Source: Calcarisporiella thermophila CBS 279.70 (lineage: Eukaryota > Calcarisporiellomycota). Taken from it: a DNA stretch of 64,000 nucleotides. Shown here piece after piece: positions 46,404 through 57,635 of the stretch (positions within the stretch are counted from its first letter, which is position 1; each line of letters begins with the position of its first letter). The notes under the pieces were generated by a model, which saw only the letters and a program-made list of their open reading frames with translations, was not told where the DNA came from and did not search any database. The stretch spans positions 674,545 to 738,544 of the forward strand of contig NW_027192194.1 in the NCBI RefSeq assembly GCF_041956535.1, written 5' to 3'. Made by a program: the position numbers and the translations under genes.

Positions 46404-48729
46404 CTAGTTGTCAGCAATTTCCTGCTGGACAAACTCGGGGTACTTCTTGATCACCTCGTCCCAAGTCGTTGTCTCTTCGCAGAGCTCTTTAAGCAGCTGC
46501 AAGATAACATCCGATTTTTCACGGATTTGCTTGGTGGTATCACGCTCACGCAGAGTCACCGTGCCGTCCTGTACCGACTGGAAGTCGATGGTGACTGCGA
46601 ACGGCGTACCAAGCTCGTCATTGCGCGCGTACCTGCGGCCAATGGAGACACCCGAGTCGTCCACCTTGGATGTGATGCCGAGTTTGCGCAGCCGGGAGGA
46701 GAGTTCCTGCACCTTCGGGACAAAAGCCTTGTTGGAGCTCAGTGGAGTCAGGAGACACTTGAATGGGGCCACAATGGCGGGGAAGGAGAGCACCGCACGC
46801 TGTTCGTCGTCTTCACGAGTCCAGTACGAGTGCTCAATGAGCGAGTAGAGGATGCGGCCGATACCGAAGGATGGCTCGATGACGTTAGGAGTGTATTCGC
46901 GAACTGTCGAAGTGAGAGATGCGTAAGTTCAATCGCCTGAGATTATGCAAAAACCCCTCCTGCAATCAACGCCAACTTACCATGTTCGGTGACCTTGGCT
47001 TTCTCGATGGTGATCATGTCTGAGCTGACCTCATACACCGCACCATCGGTGCCGGTCACGTTGGCTTTGCCGCCGGCGCTATCCATCTGGGCCTTGAGGG
47101 CCTCGAGCTGAGCGTCCTCCAACGCTAAGAGGGCCTCCTCGACGGCCTTGGCGTTCTTCTTCAAGCGCGGGCCGAACACTTTCTTGTTCACCTCAAGCTG
47201 CCACCGTTCAACCACGAGGGGCTCGGGAAGATTCTCGCGCACAACAAGCTTCTCTTTGGTACGGCGGGAATGCATCGTCAGATCGAACGCGGAGCGGTCG
47301 GCACAGCCAACACACTCGATCCAGCCCTAAGTAACAAAAAAGAAATCCCACCATCAAACCCCCGGTCTTGAGCAACTCCAAATAAAAGCCACCTACATAG
47401 CTAGTGTGGATTTCTGCGTCCCAGCAGTCGCAGGCATAATGTGCCATCTCATTGCGCATGTGCTGACGGAACCGTAGCCTCTGGGTGTTGATACCGATCT
47501 TCTTGAGGAACAGGTAGATACGGACGAGGAAGTAGCCGAGAGTTTGGTTGTCTACCAGTTTCTTCTCCACCGCCTCCCCAATGGTGATTTCGATCGGCTG
47601 TGTGTTACCCGCGAGCTGCTCGTTTGCCGAGAGTAACCGCAGTGAGACGTGTTTGACCTCATCAAAGCGGGGATGGTCCTTCTTTAGGGGATCGACGTAG
47701 TGCTCGATTTCAGCCATGTTGAACTCGCTAAATCATACAAATGCTCTATTAACACCGATTTTTTTTCATCCCGCGAGCTCTTAGCAGCAAATATTTACCG
47801 CACACGGAGTAGACCGGACCGTGGAGAAATCTCGTTACGGAATGATTTGCCGATTTGGGCGCTTGCGAAGGGCATGCGGCCATTGTTGAACTCGAGCAGT
47901 TTCTTGAAGCAGAGGAACTGCCCCTGGGCGGTTTCGGGACGCAAATAGCTGTAAGGTGACCATGAGTCAAATGCGGGGAAACACAGCATAGCAATGTATC
48001 TAGTATCCTACCCTTTCAGCGTACCGGTAGGCCCGATCATCGACTCGAACATCAAATTAAACTCGACGGGCTCGGTGAGTTCGTTACCGCTCTCCGGGTT
48101 GGTGATATTATACTTTCTAATGAGCTCGCCAAGCTCTGGGCCAGAGTAGTTGTCAATCTACACAGTCGAGTAGGTTATCCATGGGTGAGATACAGATGTC
48201 ATCAATAGCATGAGATCGGGTGATGGATCATTACCTGGGCTAGGATGATCTCATACTCGGCGCGAATAGAGTCTTCAAGCTCCACGGCAGTGACTTTTCC
48301 GGCCTTCTTCTTCTTCTTGTCATCCTTCTTCTTCTCCTCTTCCGAGTTCTTCTCCTCCTTGACCTTTCGTGCAATCTTATCCCCCTCCAATCGTGCCTCG
48401 AGCACGGCTTCAACCAAGTGATCGGCGCGGAAAATTTCGCCCGTCACCTTGTCGCGTACCATCCAGTCGGCAAATTTGTCGACGTGGCCCGATGTCTTTA
48501 ATACCTCCGCAGGCGTGACAATGCTGCAGTCAACTTCAAGCATATCCTCCTCGATGACGAAATGATGCCGCCATAATTGCATGATGTTGGCCTGAAGAGC
48601 GCAGCCAGTTGGCCCGTAATCATACAAACCAGCAACACCGCCATAGATCTGGAAAGAGGGTGCATAGAAGAATCGTTTTGACATGAGCTGCTCGAGAGCA
48701 TTGCGGTCGAATTTTTTTTCGGCTGTCAT
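46404..48729 (-). CDS. GRS1: Glycyl-tRNA synthetase
   Basis: About seven exons from ATG 48729 ([20 protein letters not shown]) to stop 46404, about 630 residues. Class II features: [21 protein letters not shown] near the start, motif 2 [12 protein letters not shown] and motif 3 region [20 protein letters not shown] near the end. A charged insert ([19 protein letters not shown]) lies in exon 1; the end is an anticodon-binding domain with [22 protein letters not shown]. It charges tRNA-Gly in the cytosol and probably mitochondria. An in-frame stretch of about 19 codons upstream of the ATG has no AUG; in budding yeast a non-AUG start there gives the mitochondrial form. Confidence 0.93.
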
Positions 48730-49639
48730 GATGTAGAAGTCGTCGTGGGCTTTGGTGTTTGAGACAATGGTTGACGAAAAGTAGTCCACTTATTTATAAT
48801 TTCTACACTCTGATTCATGCACAGCAAGTGTAAACAGAAATCATTGGCCACCAAATGAAAAAATTGGAAGTCATTTTCACTAAGATTTAGTAACCCATTA
48901 TGCACTGTATTTAGCCATATGCCCATCCCCCCACAGAGCTCTGTAGGGCAACTCGGCGCGATATCCATCCATGTTTTGCTCAATAACCGGCCATTATATG
49001 ATGGCACATGCGCAAAGCGTAGTAGCCATTCTATTTTTCCGTATTAGGAGCGTGTATATGTCCAGTGCTTGGTTTAAAATGAGCAGCTATTTTTCTGATG
49101 TTCTTTAGAAGAGCGCAATAAACCCTCCCGACAGATTTTACGTGATTTAATCACTTAAAAAAAAATTGGAGAGTTAGGCCGAATTCACGAGTAATCGCTT
49201 AAAAACTTAGTCGATGCCCTGAAAAATACACGTCTTTGACCAAAGCAGGAGGATCCGAAGTTATCAGATGTCTCTACTGATGAGCCAAGTTGGATTGGGG
49301 AGTTTAGAGCAACCCAAGGGCATGGGATCCCGCTATATTGGTTTTCAAGGGATATACGCAGCCATGAGTTAACTCAGTCAGGCTCTATTTTCTTAACTTT
49401 TAAGCCTACCACAGAAATAGGGAAATATTTAACGCAGCAAATGTTGGAGGGCTCACAAATGATTATCCGCCCAGCCTCTTGTAAACTCATCGGCACTTTC
49501 GTCATTCACTTGATAGTTCCATATTTCATTCATCACATTTTGTCACCGAGTAATATAAAATGAAGGACCACCGTTTCACCGTGCCTACGACTAGAGACAA
49601 AAATCCACCGCTTTCAATAGGAGAATCAACGTTATCAAG
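48730..49639. other. Divergent GRS1 / methyltransferase intergenic region
   Basis: 910 bp. Minus frame 48726-49007 overlaps the GRS1 start and has no resemblance to a family. An AT-rich stretch (ATATAAAATG) at 49550-49562 could serve the methyltransferase promoter. Confidence 0.45.
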
Positions 49640-50464
49640 ATGGCCGCGGTTTCTTCGGTAGACAACGTCGAGAAATACTACGACTCCGACCCGCAACTTG
49701 AGTGGGATCGACTAGCGGTTTACCCCACCGAATTCCATGTCACCCTCCGCGTACTTCGAGACTCTCTCCCTCCCGCGCCTGCCCGCATCGCCGATATTGG
49801 CGGGGGACCCGGGCGCTACTCGTTGGAGCTCACTCGAAGAGGATATGACGTCACCCTGCTCGATCTGTCCTCGGCCAACTTAAAGCTTGCGAAAGAGAAG
49901 GCTGCCGAATTGAAAGTCGAATTGAAGGAAGTGATCCATGGGAACGCCCTGGATCTCCCCTTTGCTGATTCGTCGTTTGATGCTGTACTGTTACTTGGCC
50001 CGCTTTATCATTTCCATTCGCGAGAGCAAAGAGTCAAATGCTTACGCGAGACGCTACGCGTCGTGAAACCTGGTGGCCTCATCGTTGCCGCCTGGATTAA
50101 CCGCTTCAGCGTTTTCCGCGATTTTGCCAAACGTGACCCAGAATCTCTTCTTCAGAACCCATCGTTCTTGGATGTTGCCTCATCCCATGGGAAATATGAC
50201 CCGGCTATGCTTGGGGATTTCTTCTGCGATGCGTATTTTGCCCATCCAGATGAAATTGTCCCTGAGTGCGATGAGGCGGGGCTGGAGGTGGTGGAACGAG
50301 TGGGGGTGGAGGGGGTGGTTAGTCGCAACGACGAGAAAGTGAACCAGCTGAAGGGCGAGTCGTGGGAAAAGTGGGTCGACATCAACTACCGTCTGGGGAG
50401 GGAGCCGTCGATGCTGGGCGCCTCCGATCATATCGTGGCAGTGTGTCGCAAGAAGCCTGAATGA
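49640..50464 (+). CDS. Class I SAM-dependent methyltransferase, intronless, bacterial-like
   Basis: One uninterrupted frame of 274 residues. MAAVSSVDNVEKYYDSDPQ is followed by motif I IADIGGGPGRYSLEL, an acidic end of strand 2 in YDVTLLDLSSANL, and motif II/III with LPFADSSFDAVLLLGPLYHF and LRVVKPGGLIVAAW. The fold is that of the methyltransferase domain 11/25 group (UbiE/BioC-like), acting on an unknown small molecule. Opening residues (YYDxxxQxEWDRLxxxPTEFxVTLRVL) resemble Firmicute and cyanobacterial sequences I recall. It has no introns although most neighbours do, and its GC content is higher than that of the preceding genes. Horizontal transfer from bacteria is likely but needs a tree. 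Confidence 0.8.
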   Translation: MAAVSSVDNVEKYYDSDPQLEWDRLAVYPTEFHVTLRVLRDSLPPAPARIADIGGGPGRYSLELTRRGYDVTLLDLSSANLKLAKEKAAELKVELKEVIHGNALDLPFADSSFDAVLLLGPLYHFHSREQRVKCLRETLRVVKPGGLIVAAWINRFSVFRDFAKRDPESLLQNPSFLDVASSHGKYDPAMLGDFFCDAYFAHPDEIVPECDEAGLEVVERVGVEGVVSRNDEKVNQLKGESWEKWVDINYRLGREPSMLGASDHIVAVCRKKPE

Positions 50465-50683
50465 CAAGTCAGGGTCTATTGTCAAAGGAAAAAATCCTAA
50501 AAAAAAATGAATGTATTTCGAAGTGATTATCTATACACGGGTCGCCTATACAATACAAAGTTACACTCTTTAGATAAAATTACGGCACAAAGAAGAAAAC
50601 GAAACGATGAAATATTAGCAGTCAGAGAGAGTGTTCAAAAAAGGAAGAATAAAGGAGGGCGAAAAATAAGCAAAGAAATAAAT

Positions 50684-51765
50684 CTAGGAGCCGGCCCCAA
50701 TTTCTTGGGATATGGGGATGGGTAATGTCTCTACTCTTTCGCAGCCTTCGTCCAGCTCTTCCTCCTCATCGCTCGCCAAACCACGCCAAAGCTCCGGCAA
50801 TACACGCGGCAGGTCCTTTATATCCTCTATTTGAAAGTGGCCATGTTCCGACGGTAAATCCCCCAGATACACCCCAATCCATCCGAGGTCCATGGCCGCT
50901 CTCACATTCATGGCTGAGTCGTCCACGAGCAGACATCGCCGCGGATCCATGACGCCAGCCTCACGCATTGCTTGCTCGTAGAATCGAAACTCGGGTTTGC
51001 ATGCAAAGTTAGGAAGAGTATAGTCACAATAGGTGATTCCGTCAAACAGGTCATAAATGCCAAGGAGATTGAGGCAACGGATTGCGTGCTATATACATGA
51101 AGAGGATAACAAAGGTAAGTGTTACTCTAAAACAGGAAACGGGGAGGGGTTGGCCCTCTGAAAGGATGGACTGTTTACTGCTTGGCCAGCGTTGGTGAAG
51201 GCCCACTTCTTGACGCCCTTCAGGGTAGCCAACATTCGCCGCAGCTCCAAGTCTGGCGTGAGTATTTCCTCCAGGGGTAATCCCCCGTCGACTTCTAAAT
51301 CTATCGAGAAGAAGGAGGGGGAGGGAGTTTGTTGATGTTATAGATTAGCTCGCCTTGCAAAGAGAGGAAGGAGGCAAACTCACTGTACTGTGCAGGATCA
51401 ATTGTTCCGTGGTGTTGGAGCAAACCGCGAATGGTCAGGCCATACTCTCGGTAGTATCGAGTCTGCAATTTTCGGGCCAAATCCACAGAGATTTCCAAAT
51501 TCTTGCATATGTAGCGCTGGATCCTATTAAGGGGAAGAGGGAGAGAGAGAGGTGGGGTAAGGGTCAGCCTTGTGTGCTCGTCTTAGGTATTGAAACAAGG
51601 GCGCATATGTATATAGGTATATATATTCCTTTGGTGCATTAGCTCAAGAATCCCTGAATGTCGCGAGTAGAGACAGTTGTCGACATCGAAGAAGAAGACC
51701 GGCAATTCACCCTGGGGATTCTCGGCTAGTTCGACAATACGCCTAATCTGCTCGCGATCATTCAT
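50684..51765 (-). CDS. HAD-family pyrimidine 5'-nucleotidase (Sdt1/Phm8-like)
   Basis: Four or five exons from ATG 51765 (MNDREQIRRIVELAEN) to stop 50684. HAD motifs: I VFFFDVDNCLYSR (nucleophile Asp in FDVDN), II KKWAFTNAGQ, III with CKPEFRFYEQAMREAG and IV RCLLVDDSAMNVRAA. The middle has TRYYREYGLTIRGLLQHHGTID. Sequence order and the DxDxx(L)Y loop match the Sdt1/Phm8 subfamily, which dephosphorylates UMP/CMP or lysophosphatidate. The C-terminus has an acidic tail (SDEEEELDEG) without known function. The nucleotidase assignment is by family; substrate is inferred. Confidence 0.85.
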
Positions 51766-52787
51766 GTCCAAGATGAATCTGTCAAACGAAAAAAGAGGCC
51801 GTTTTTTCAAATCGGTGGAATCTTTCCTTGCCGAATCCTAGGCCAAATTCCAATTGCTTAATGCGTGATGCTATGATGATCGAGGTATGTGCCTGCGATT
51901 CGTCGCCGGGGGGATGATTTCTTTCTCCGGCACAGGCCAATGGCCCCAGCAGGTCGAGCCGCTGTGGAGCAGCCCCCATAGCAGAAATGCCCCTGATCGA
52001 ATCGGCCAAAGAGGCAAAAAAATTGCGCGAGGAAATGGAACTCGAGAGGGGGGCTTTAGTCGAAAAGGCCAGGGCACTGAAAATTAACGCTTGCGCGCGA
52101 AGCCCAAGAGTTGTGCAAAATGGGTGGCAAGAAACCACCCCCCCCCTCCTACACGTGACTGCACTGGAGCCTCGTTTTTAAGAGAGGGAATAAGGCGAAT
52201 ATTACCTCAGTTGCGTTCCCACCACATCCCCCGAAGTCGTAATTCAAAGCTGCTACCACCTCATCATCTTCTGGTGTTGGCACTCCAAAATACCCGCTTC
52301 TCTTTGCTATCTACCCACTCCTCTCTCATCCTCTTCCTTCTCCTATCGGCTCCCACCAACTCGCATTCCTCCTCTTTCCCTAACCAGCCCGCCATTCTTC
52401 GTCTTGGCAGGGGATAGGAGTTTGGAAGTGGTATAGATTGTTTCTTCTGTTAGCCTCCCCTTCTTTTCTACTCATATTTTCTAGAGCAATTGCTTATATT
52501 CTTATTCTCTATCCATTAATAAACTACATTGGTCCTCTCCCCCCCCCTCCACCTTCTTAGCTAGACCCGACTCGCCTCGACTCTCCCTTTGAGACAAGCA
52601 TCTTAATCACAAAGGCGTGTTCGGAGACGGGAGAGCAAGTGAAAGCCGAGTCTACGGATATTTATTCATCTAATAACTATTAATTTTCCCATCTTCTGGC
52701 CTCTCTCCGGTCTTTGGCTTCAGCCCCCCTTAATAATTCTCAATTGAACCGGCTTCATCCGGCCACCAGTCTTCTCCTGTAAAGCAA
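51766..52787. other. Divergent HAD / Yippee intergenic region
   Basis: 1,022 bp. A 64-codon plus frame (51987-52181) reads MPLIESAKEAKKLREEMELE and looks helical, but it lacks homologous features and overlaps a frame on the minus strand. C/T-rich tracts fill 52200-52560. No gene claimed. Confidence 0.4.
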
Positions 52788-53479
52788 ATGGGCCTCAAGT
52801 ACAAAACATATCTCAACGGCAGTAAGCACGTGCACGTCTACGGGTGCAATAGTTGCCGTACACATCTCGCCACCAGCGATAAGATTATTTCAAAGGTATC
52901 GATTAAGATAAGTCCTTCTTTCTCTACAAGTTATGTGTTTCCTCCCTAATTTGCTCGCCTACTTTTTTAATTTTCTCGCCGATGGCCCGCACTTTCCTTA
53001 TCACTTTCTCACTTTGTTTTCCTCTCTCATTACTAGAATTTTCATGGTGTGCATGGCCAAGCTTATCTCTTTCACGTAGTGTAAGTTTTTTCTGTTGCTT
53101 AAAGGAAGAGGGAGTTATTTCTGCTCGTGTCCCAAACCAGTTTTTCTTACCCGGCTACAAACATCTTGTTCTGAAATCGCTTTCTCCGCTTCTCCCCGAA
53201 TTTGTTTTAGTGTGAATGTGACCGAGGGCCCTCCCGTCGACCGCAATATGACCACGGGCCGCCACACGGTATGCGACATCTACTGCCTACAGTGCCACTG
53301 CGTGGTGGGCTGGAGATACGTAAGTTGGGCCTCCTCTTTGAAGCTACCACTGATTGCTTAGCTCTCTTCCGCGTCTCTTGCCACCGATCTTCTAGGTGAG
53401 GGCGTTCGAGGAGAGCCAGCGGTACAAGGAGGAAAAGTACATCCTGGAACGAGAGCTGTTGGTGGAGATCAAGGAATGA
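52788..53479 (+). CDS. YPEL: Yippee-like zinc-binding protein
   Basis: Four exons (52788-52895, 53037-53080, 53220-53319, 53396-53479) give 111 residues. The zinc ligands are two CxxC pairs: CNSC in MGLKYKTY...HVYGCNSCRTHLA and CLQC in DIYCLQCHCVVGWRY. The segment NFHGVHGQAYLFHVVVNV is rebuilt by the second splice. Yippee proteins adopt a Mis18-like beta-fold and form part of the GID/CTLH ubiquitin-ligase neighbourhood (Moh1 in yeast). Exons of only 44 and 100 nt make the gene hard to see. Confidence 0.92.
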
Positions 53480-54223
53480 GGTCCGCCGCGTTGCGACCTG
53501 CTCTGCTTCGTCCCTCCCCCCCCCCCAGCTTCGTTTCTCTTTGGCCTTCTCCCTCCTTCTCTCCCTTTTTCTATTCCAATCTGCTCTTATATCATATGTG
53601 TACTATCTGCTTTATTTTTATTTTCTACTATATATAAATTGTGCTTAAAGTGTGCTTTCTTTTATCTTTCCCTTCTTCTTTCAAAGACTTCGAACCTTTT
53701 CGCTATCACCCTTGAATATTTTTTTTGCCTTTACTTTGTAGAATACACGAAGAACTGAAAGAGGTTTCTTTTAAGGCTTATCCGTCTTAGTTTGAGATGG
53801 GGTTCCACGTTTTCTTTCTCCCTCCTTTCCTTCTCTTCTTTCTTTTTTCATTTTGTTTATACTATTGCTTATTGAATCTTATATATATAAAAGTTTTACA
53901 TCAGAAATAGAAAGCACACGGTACTGAAAAAAAGAAGATTAGATCAGATGAAAATAGCATAGACAAAAGGAAATCGGATACAAGTGATTTCTGGAAAGAA
54001 AAAAAAAAAAGGTTCCATTATCACAATTAGACATGTAAAGGAAAAAAAAAAGCAGCAGTGTCCCGAAAACCCAGTGGTAATAAATTTCAAACAAGCCAGT
54101 TCTTCCGTGCTCCAACCTTCATCCTTCCCTCTCTCGACCACCAAAAAAATAAATGTGCAAAGATATCACTCCTCATCCCCCGATTCCATTCCTCGCCGCC
54201 TCTCTCTCCTCTTACAAAACGAC
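53480..54223. other. Convergent 3' flanks with low-complexity tracts
   Basis: C-rich run at 53514-53527, followed by AT-rich DNA with poly-T and (AT)n. Frames at 53944-54406 on both strands overlap the SLC35F6 3' end. No gene claimed. Confidence 0.45.
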
Positions 54224-55417
54224 CTATCGGTGCTCGTGGTCTTCGGGCAAGAGTGGCGTGGCCTCGGCGGGCAGCTCCTCCACGTCCGGCTCCAGCGGGG
54301 GCGCAAAACAGGGCGGCTCCACCACCCCGTTAAATATAAATGTCCCGTAGATGAGCAGCGAGAACCCAACCACCTGAAGCCAGGCAAAGCGCTCCCACCC
54401 AAGTGACAGCGACACCATCCATATGAACAGCGTCCGGCAGGTATCGATGGTGCTGCGCGCGGTCGCGCTGACGGCGCGCGTGACGCTCAGGCCAAAGAAG
54501 TTGAAAAACGAAATGCTCGCCGCAAAGGCGATGCTCGATGCCCAGAGCTCGGGATGCGCCAGCACCTGACGCCAGCACGCCACGACGTCGAAGTAGCCGC
54601 CGGGATGGCTCACCCCGAGGGTAAAGTGCAGGATGGGCATGGCGGTCAGCACGGTGATGAGCCCAAAGGCGCCCTCCAAACCCACCGCCACCACCGGATA
54701 CACCGAGTAGCGCGACATCAGCTTCTCCTCGATCACAAACTGTGACGCGGTAAACACCTGCGCCCCCAGCACCAGGAGCACGCCCACCACCGACTCCCAG
54801 TGGAAGGGCACCTCCTCCGCCAGCGTGGGGTTCGCCGCCTCGGGGCGCTGCTGCGGAAAGAGGGCCGACGAGAGGCCGACTAGCCCCACCCCGAGCACCA
54901 CCAGAAACAGAGAGTACCACTGGAAGAAGAAGAAGCGGCGCTTGAGGAAGACCACGGAGAAGAGGCCGACAAACAGCACGATGGAGCCGCGCAGCATCTG
55001 GTAGACGGAGGCCGCCGTCAGCAGGAGCCCCACGTTCATGATGGTGGTGCCGGTCAGATCGCACAGCGTCGGCAGCCAGAGCAGCAGCTTCCGCCAGCCT
55101 GTCAGGGGTAGGCCGTCGCCCTCGTCCTTCAGGAGGGCCTCCGCCTCGTTGCCAGCCCCCCCCAGCCCCGCCGCTCCATTTCGCTTTGCTCTTCGCCTCT
55201 GCAGCCATTCCCCGTATTGGAAGGCCAGCAGGCATGCCGCCTCTCCGATGAACATGGTGAGGGTCTGGAAGACCGGCTGCTCAAAGTATCGGCGGGCGGC
55301 AGGATCGGGGGAGTCGCAGTTTTCGACGCACACATTGTCCTGGTACTTGTTGAGGATCGTGTTGAGCACTCCAGTAACCAGCATGCCCATCACTAGGGCT
55401 CTGGTTTTGACGGTCAT
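54224..55417 (-). CDS. SLC35F6-like drug/metabolite transporter, intronless
   Basis: One 397-residue frame with about ten helices. MTVKTRALVMGMLVTGVLNTILNKYQDN begins as SLC35F6 does, followed by EQPVFQTLTMFIGEAACLL, LPTLCDLTGTTIMNVGLLLT, SVYQMLRGSIVLFVGLFSV and TASQFVIEEKLMSRY. The final helix GFSLLIYGTFIFNGVV is followed by an acidic C-terminal tail. The family sits in lysosome/mitochondrial membranes in animals, substrate unsettled. The segment between helices 1 and 2 carries a short paired-cysteine loop (CVENCDSPDPAARRYFEQP). Like the INO1 gene beside it, this gene is GC-rich and nearly intron-free. Confidence 0.88.
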   Translation of the reverse strand: MTVKTRALVMGMLVTGVLNTILNKYQDNVCVENCDSPDPAARRYFEQPVFQTLTMFIGEAACLLAFQYGEWLQRRRAKRNGAAGLGGAGNEAEALLKDEGDGLPLTGWRKLLLWLPTLCDLTGTTIMNVGLLLTAASVYQMLRGSIVLFVGLFSVVFLKRRFFFFQWYSLFLVVLGVGLVGLSSALFPQQRPEAANPTLAEEVPFHWESVVGVLLVLGAQVFTASQFVIEEKLMSRYSVYPVVAVGLEGAFGLITVLTAMPILHFTLGVSHPGGYFDVVACWRQVLAHPELWASSIAFAASISFFNFFGLSVTRAVSATARSTIDTCRTLFIWMVSLSLGWERFAWLQVVGFSLLIYGTFIFNGVVEPPCFAPPLEPDVEELPAEATPLLPEDHEHR

Positions 55418-55956
55418 TGGGGATGATGATTCTTGTGTCCGTGAGGGGGGGAGGATTGAGTAAATGGGGGAGGGGAGCTAGTCAAGCGCAAAGGAGGGGA
55501 TTTCAAACTAGAGTAAAGGGTCAGCAAGCTGATCAACCTCCAAGAATGGTTGGATATGTGAAAAATGAGGCGTGAATTTGGGAGGGTCTTGCGTGATAGG
55601 GCTAGGTTTCGGTTGAACCCATCCTGTTCCCTTTTGGAAGGCTGATAGAGCTTGTCCCTTGAATCTCCGGAAGGCCGGTCTCAACCCAGTTCAAGGCATA
55701 AATCTTTCAGCCGCCTCCCGTGATAGAGAATGGACGCTAACGCCTTTTATTATAATGGAAAAATAAAATGAATTCAGAAAAATATCAGAGCACCATGGGC
55801 AATAGAGGGAACTTGAGATATTATAGAGGAAAGGGGTTTTCTGTTTTTTAGATTTTTTTTTTCGAGTTTTCATAGGTTTTTTTTTTCACTTCGCTAAGCT
55901 AACTGCAATAAACGATAGAGGGGGATGGGAAGGGAGGGTGAGAGAGCGAGAGGAGG
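55418..55956. other. SLC35F6-like promoter and INO1 3' flank
   Basis: 539 bp with A/T runs near 55850-55880. No motif of note. Confidence 0.45.
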
Positions 55957-57635
55957 CTAGTGCTTCCACACCTTATGCTCGAGGAGCATTTCGTTTTGGG
56001 GAGCAAGGCCAACACATGCGCGGAAAATATTCTCCATGGCCATACGCTGCTTACTAAGGGCGTTCACCACCGGGGTGCCGGGGGGGACCATGGGGGCCTT
56101 GAGCATGACTAGAGGCACAACCAAAAAAAAAACAAAGGCAGAGAAAAGTGAGAAAAACAATGCGCATGGACAGAGGTTCAGGTCAAGCGCTTACAGCTGA
56201 GGATGCTCAAGACGGAGTGGAAGGGGGCGTAGTCGGCCATGTCGTCGGTGCGGTACTCGATGCGGGTCATCAGCTCGGTGATGAGCACCAGGTCGAGGAT
56301 GAGGGGCGAGGCCAGCAGCGAGTCCTCGCACATGTTGTAGATGGAGATGACGCTCTTGCCGCCCATGAAGATCTCGGAGTAGTACTCGTCGAGGGCGCGC
56401 TTCGAGTCGCCCACGCTCTTCACATACTTGATGACGACCACGTGGTCGGGGTGCTCTCCGGGCGCGTAGAGGATCTGGTTGGCGGCGACCATGTCGTCCA
56501 CGACGCTGCTCTTGGAGATCTCCTTCGAGCGGAACTGCGCGTGGGACGAGAGGTTCATGCCGTCGTTGTTGCCGAGGTGGTTGTACGACGTGATCCCGAT
56601 GGGCTTGATGCCCGCGTTGACGAGGAAGTCGACGAGCACGGACTTCACCTTGGTCTGGCCGGACTTGAAGTCGTCGCCGCCGATGTACACGCGCTCGCGC
56701 TCCGCCAGCTCCACCACCCCCGGCACAAATGTGTTCTGGGGCGACCCGTTCACGAAGGGGACGCGCTCCAGGATGCACGCCAGGGCGAAGATGGTGGAGG
56801 GGGCGATCTCCGAGTGCGACTCGCGGACCGCGCGCAGGATGTTGTCGGCCGTGTCGTTCACGTTGGGGAGGATGTCGGCGTAGCGCTCCGTGTTGGCCGT
56901 CCACACCACGATCACCGAGTCGAGGCCGTGGCGCTCGCGGAACTCGCGGATGTCCTTGCGGATCTGGTCCAGGTGGGCCTGCTTGTCGGCGCCGGGGATG
57001 AGGTTGTCGGCGCGCTCCGACTGGTTGGCCGCGATGAAGTCGGGGTAGTAGATGGAGGGCAAGGGCTTCATGCCCGCCATCTCCTCGTGCACTTGGCGCT
57101 GGAGGTCGTAGTCGAGGACCTGGGCCCGCTCCATGGCTCTGGCGAGGTCGTGCCCGCTAATGTCCCAGCCCCCGAGGGCGATGTCGTTGGGGTGCACCAT
57201 GGGCAGGATGTCCGAGAACGGGAGGTACACGTCCTGGCCCTTGGCGTCGACCCCGAGCTTCAGCGTCGAGGCCATGACCACCGAGCCGAAATAGTTCGGG
57301 TGCTTCACGCCCTCCTTGGTGCGCCAGCTGAGCCCTCGGCGGTTCGCGATGATGGACGCGGTGAGGGTGGAGCCGTTGTTGCCGCCCCACCCCACCATCA
57401 TCAGGCCCAGCTTGGGCACGCGTCGATCGGTGCGGAAGTGGTAGGTCGTCTTGGTCGGCGTGACTCGGAGGCTAGCGCTGCGCTCGTCCCGGGTCACCCG
57501 AGCATTTTCGTAGACATAGTCGGAGAGAATGTGCGTGTCCGTGTACCGCACGTTGTCCGAGTCGACCTGGAAGGCCAGGGGCGAGGCGGAGGACTCGGCA
57601 CGTTCGTAGGAGAAGTCGGCAGTGTTGGGAGGCAT
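55957..57635 (-). CDS. INO1: Inositol-3-phosphate synthase
   Basis: Two exons (57635-56195, 56108-55957) give 530 residues. The Rossmann loop [20 protein letters not shown] binds NAD, and the conserved lysines lie in [20 protein letters not shown] and [15 protein letters not shown]; the [15 protein letters not shown] and [21 protein letters not shown] segments follow. The single intron lies near the 3' end and joins HSVLSILS to [22 protein letters not shown]. The enzyme turns glucose-6-phosphate into inositol-3-phosphate with NAD as recycled cofactor. The coding strand is so codon-biased that long open frames occur antisense, which are not genes. Confidence 0.96.

Noticed and set aside
51987-52181. 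64-codon plus frame beginning MPLIESAKEAKKLREEMELE
   Set aside because: Helical look only; no splice partner or signal, and it overlaps a minus frame. Left unannotated.
54330-55235. 301-codon minus frame overlapping the SLC35F6-like gene
   Set aside because: Same strand, other frame, Gly/Arg/Ala-rich; shadow of the membrane-protein gene.
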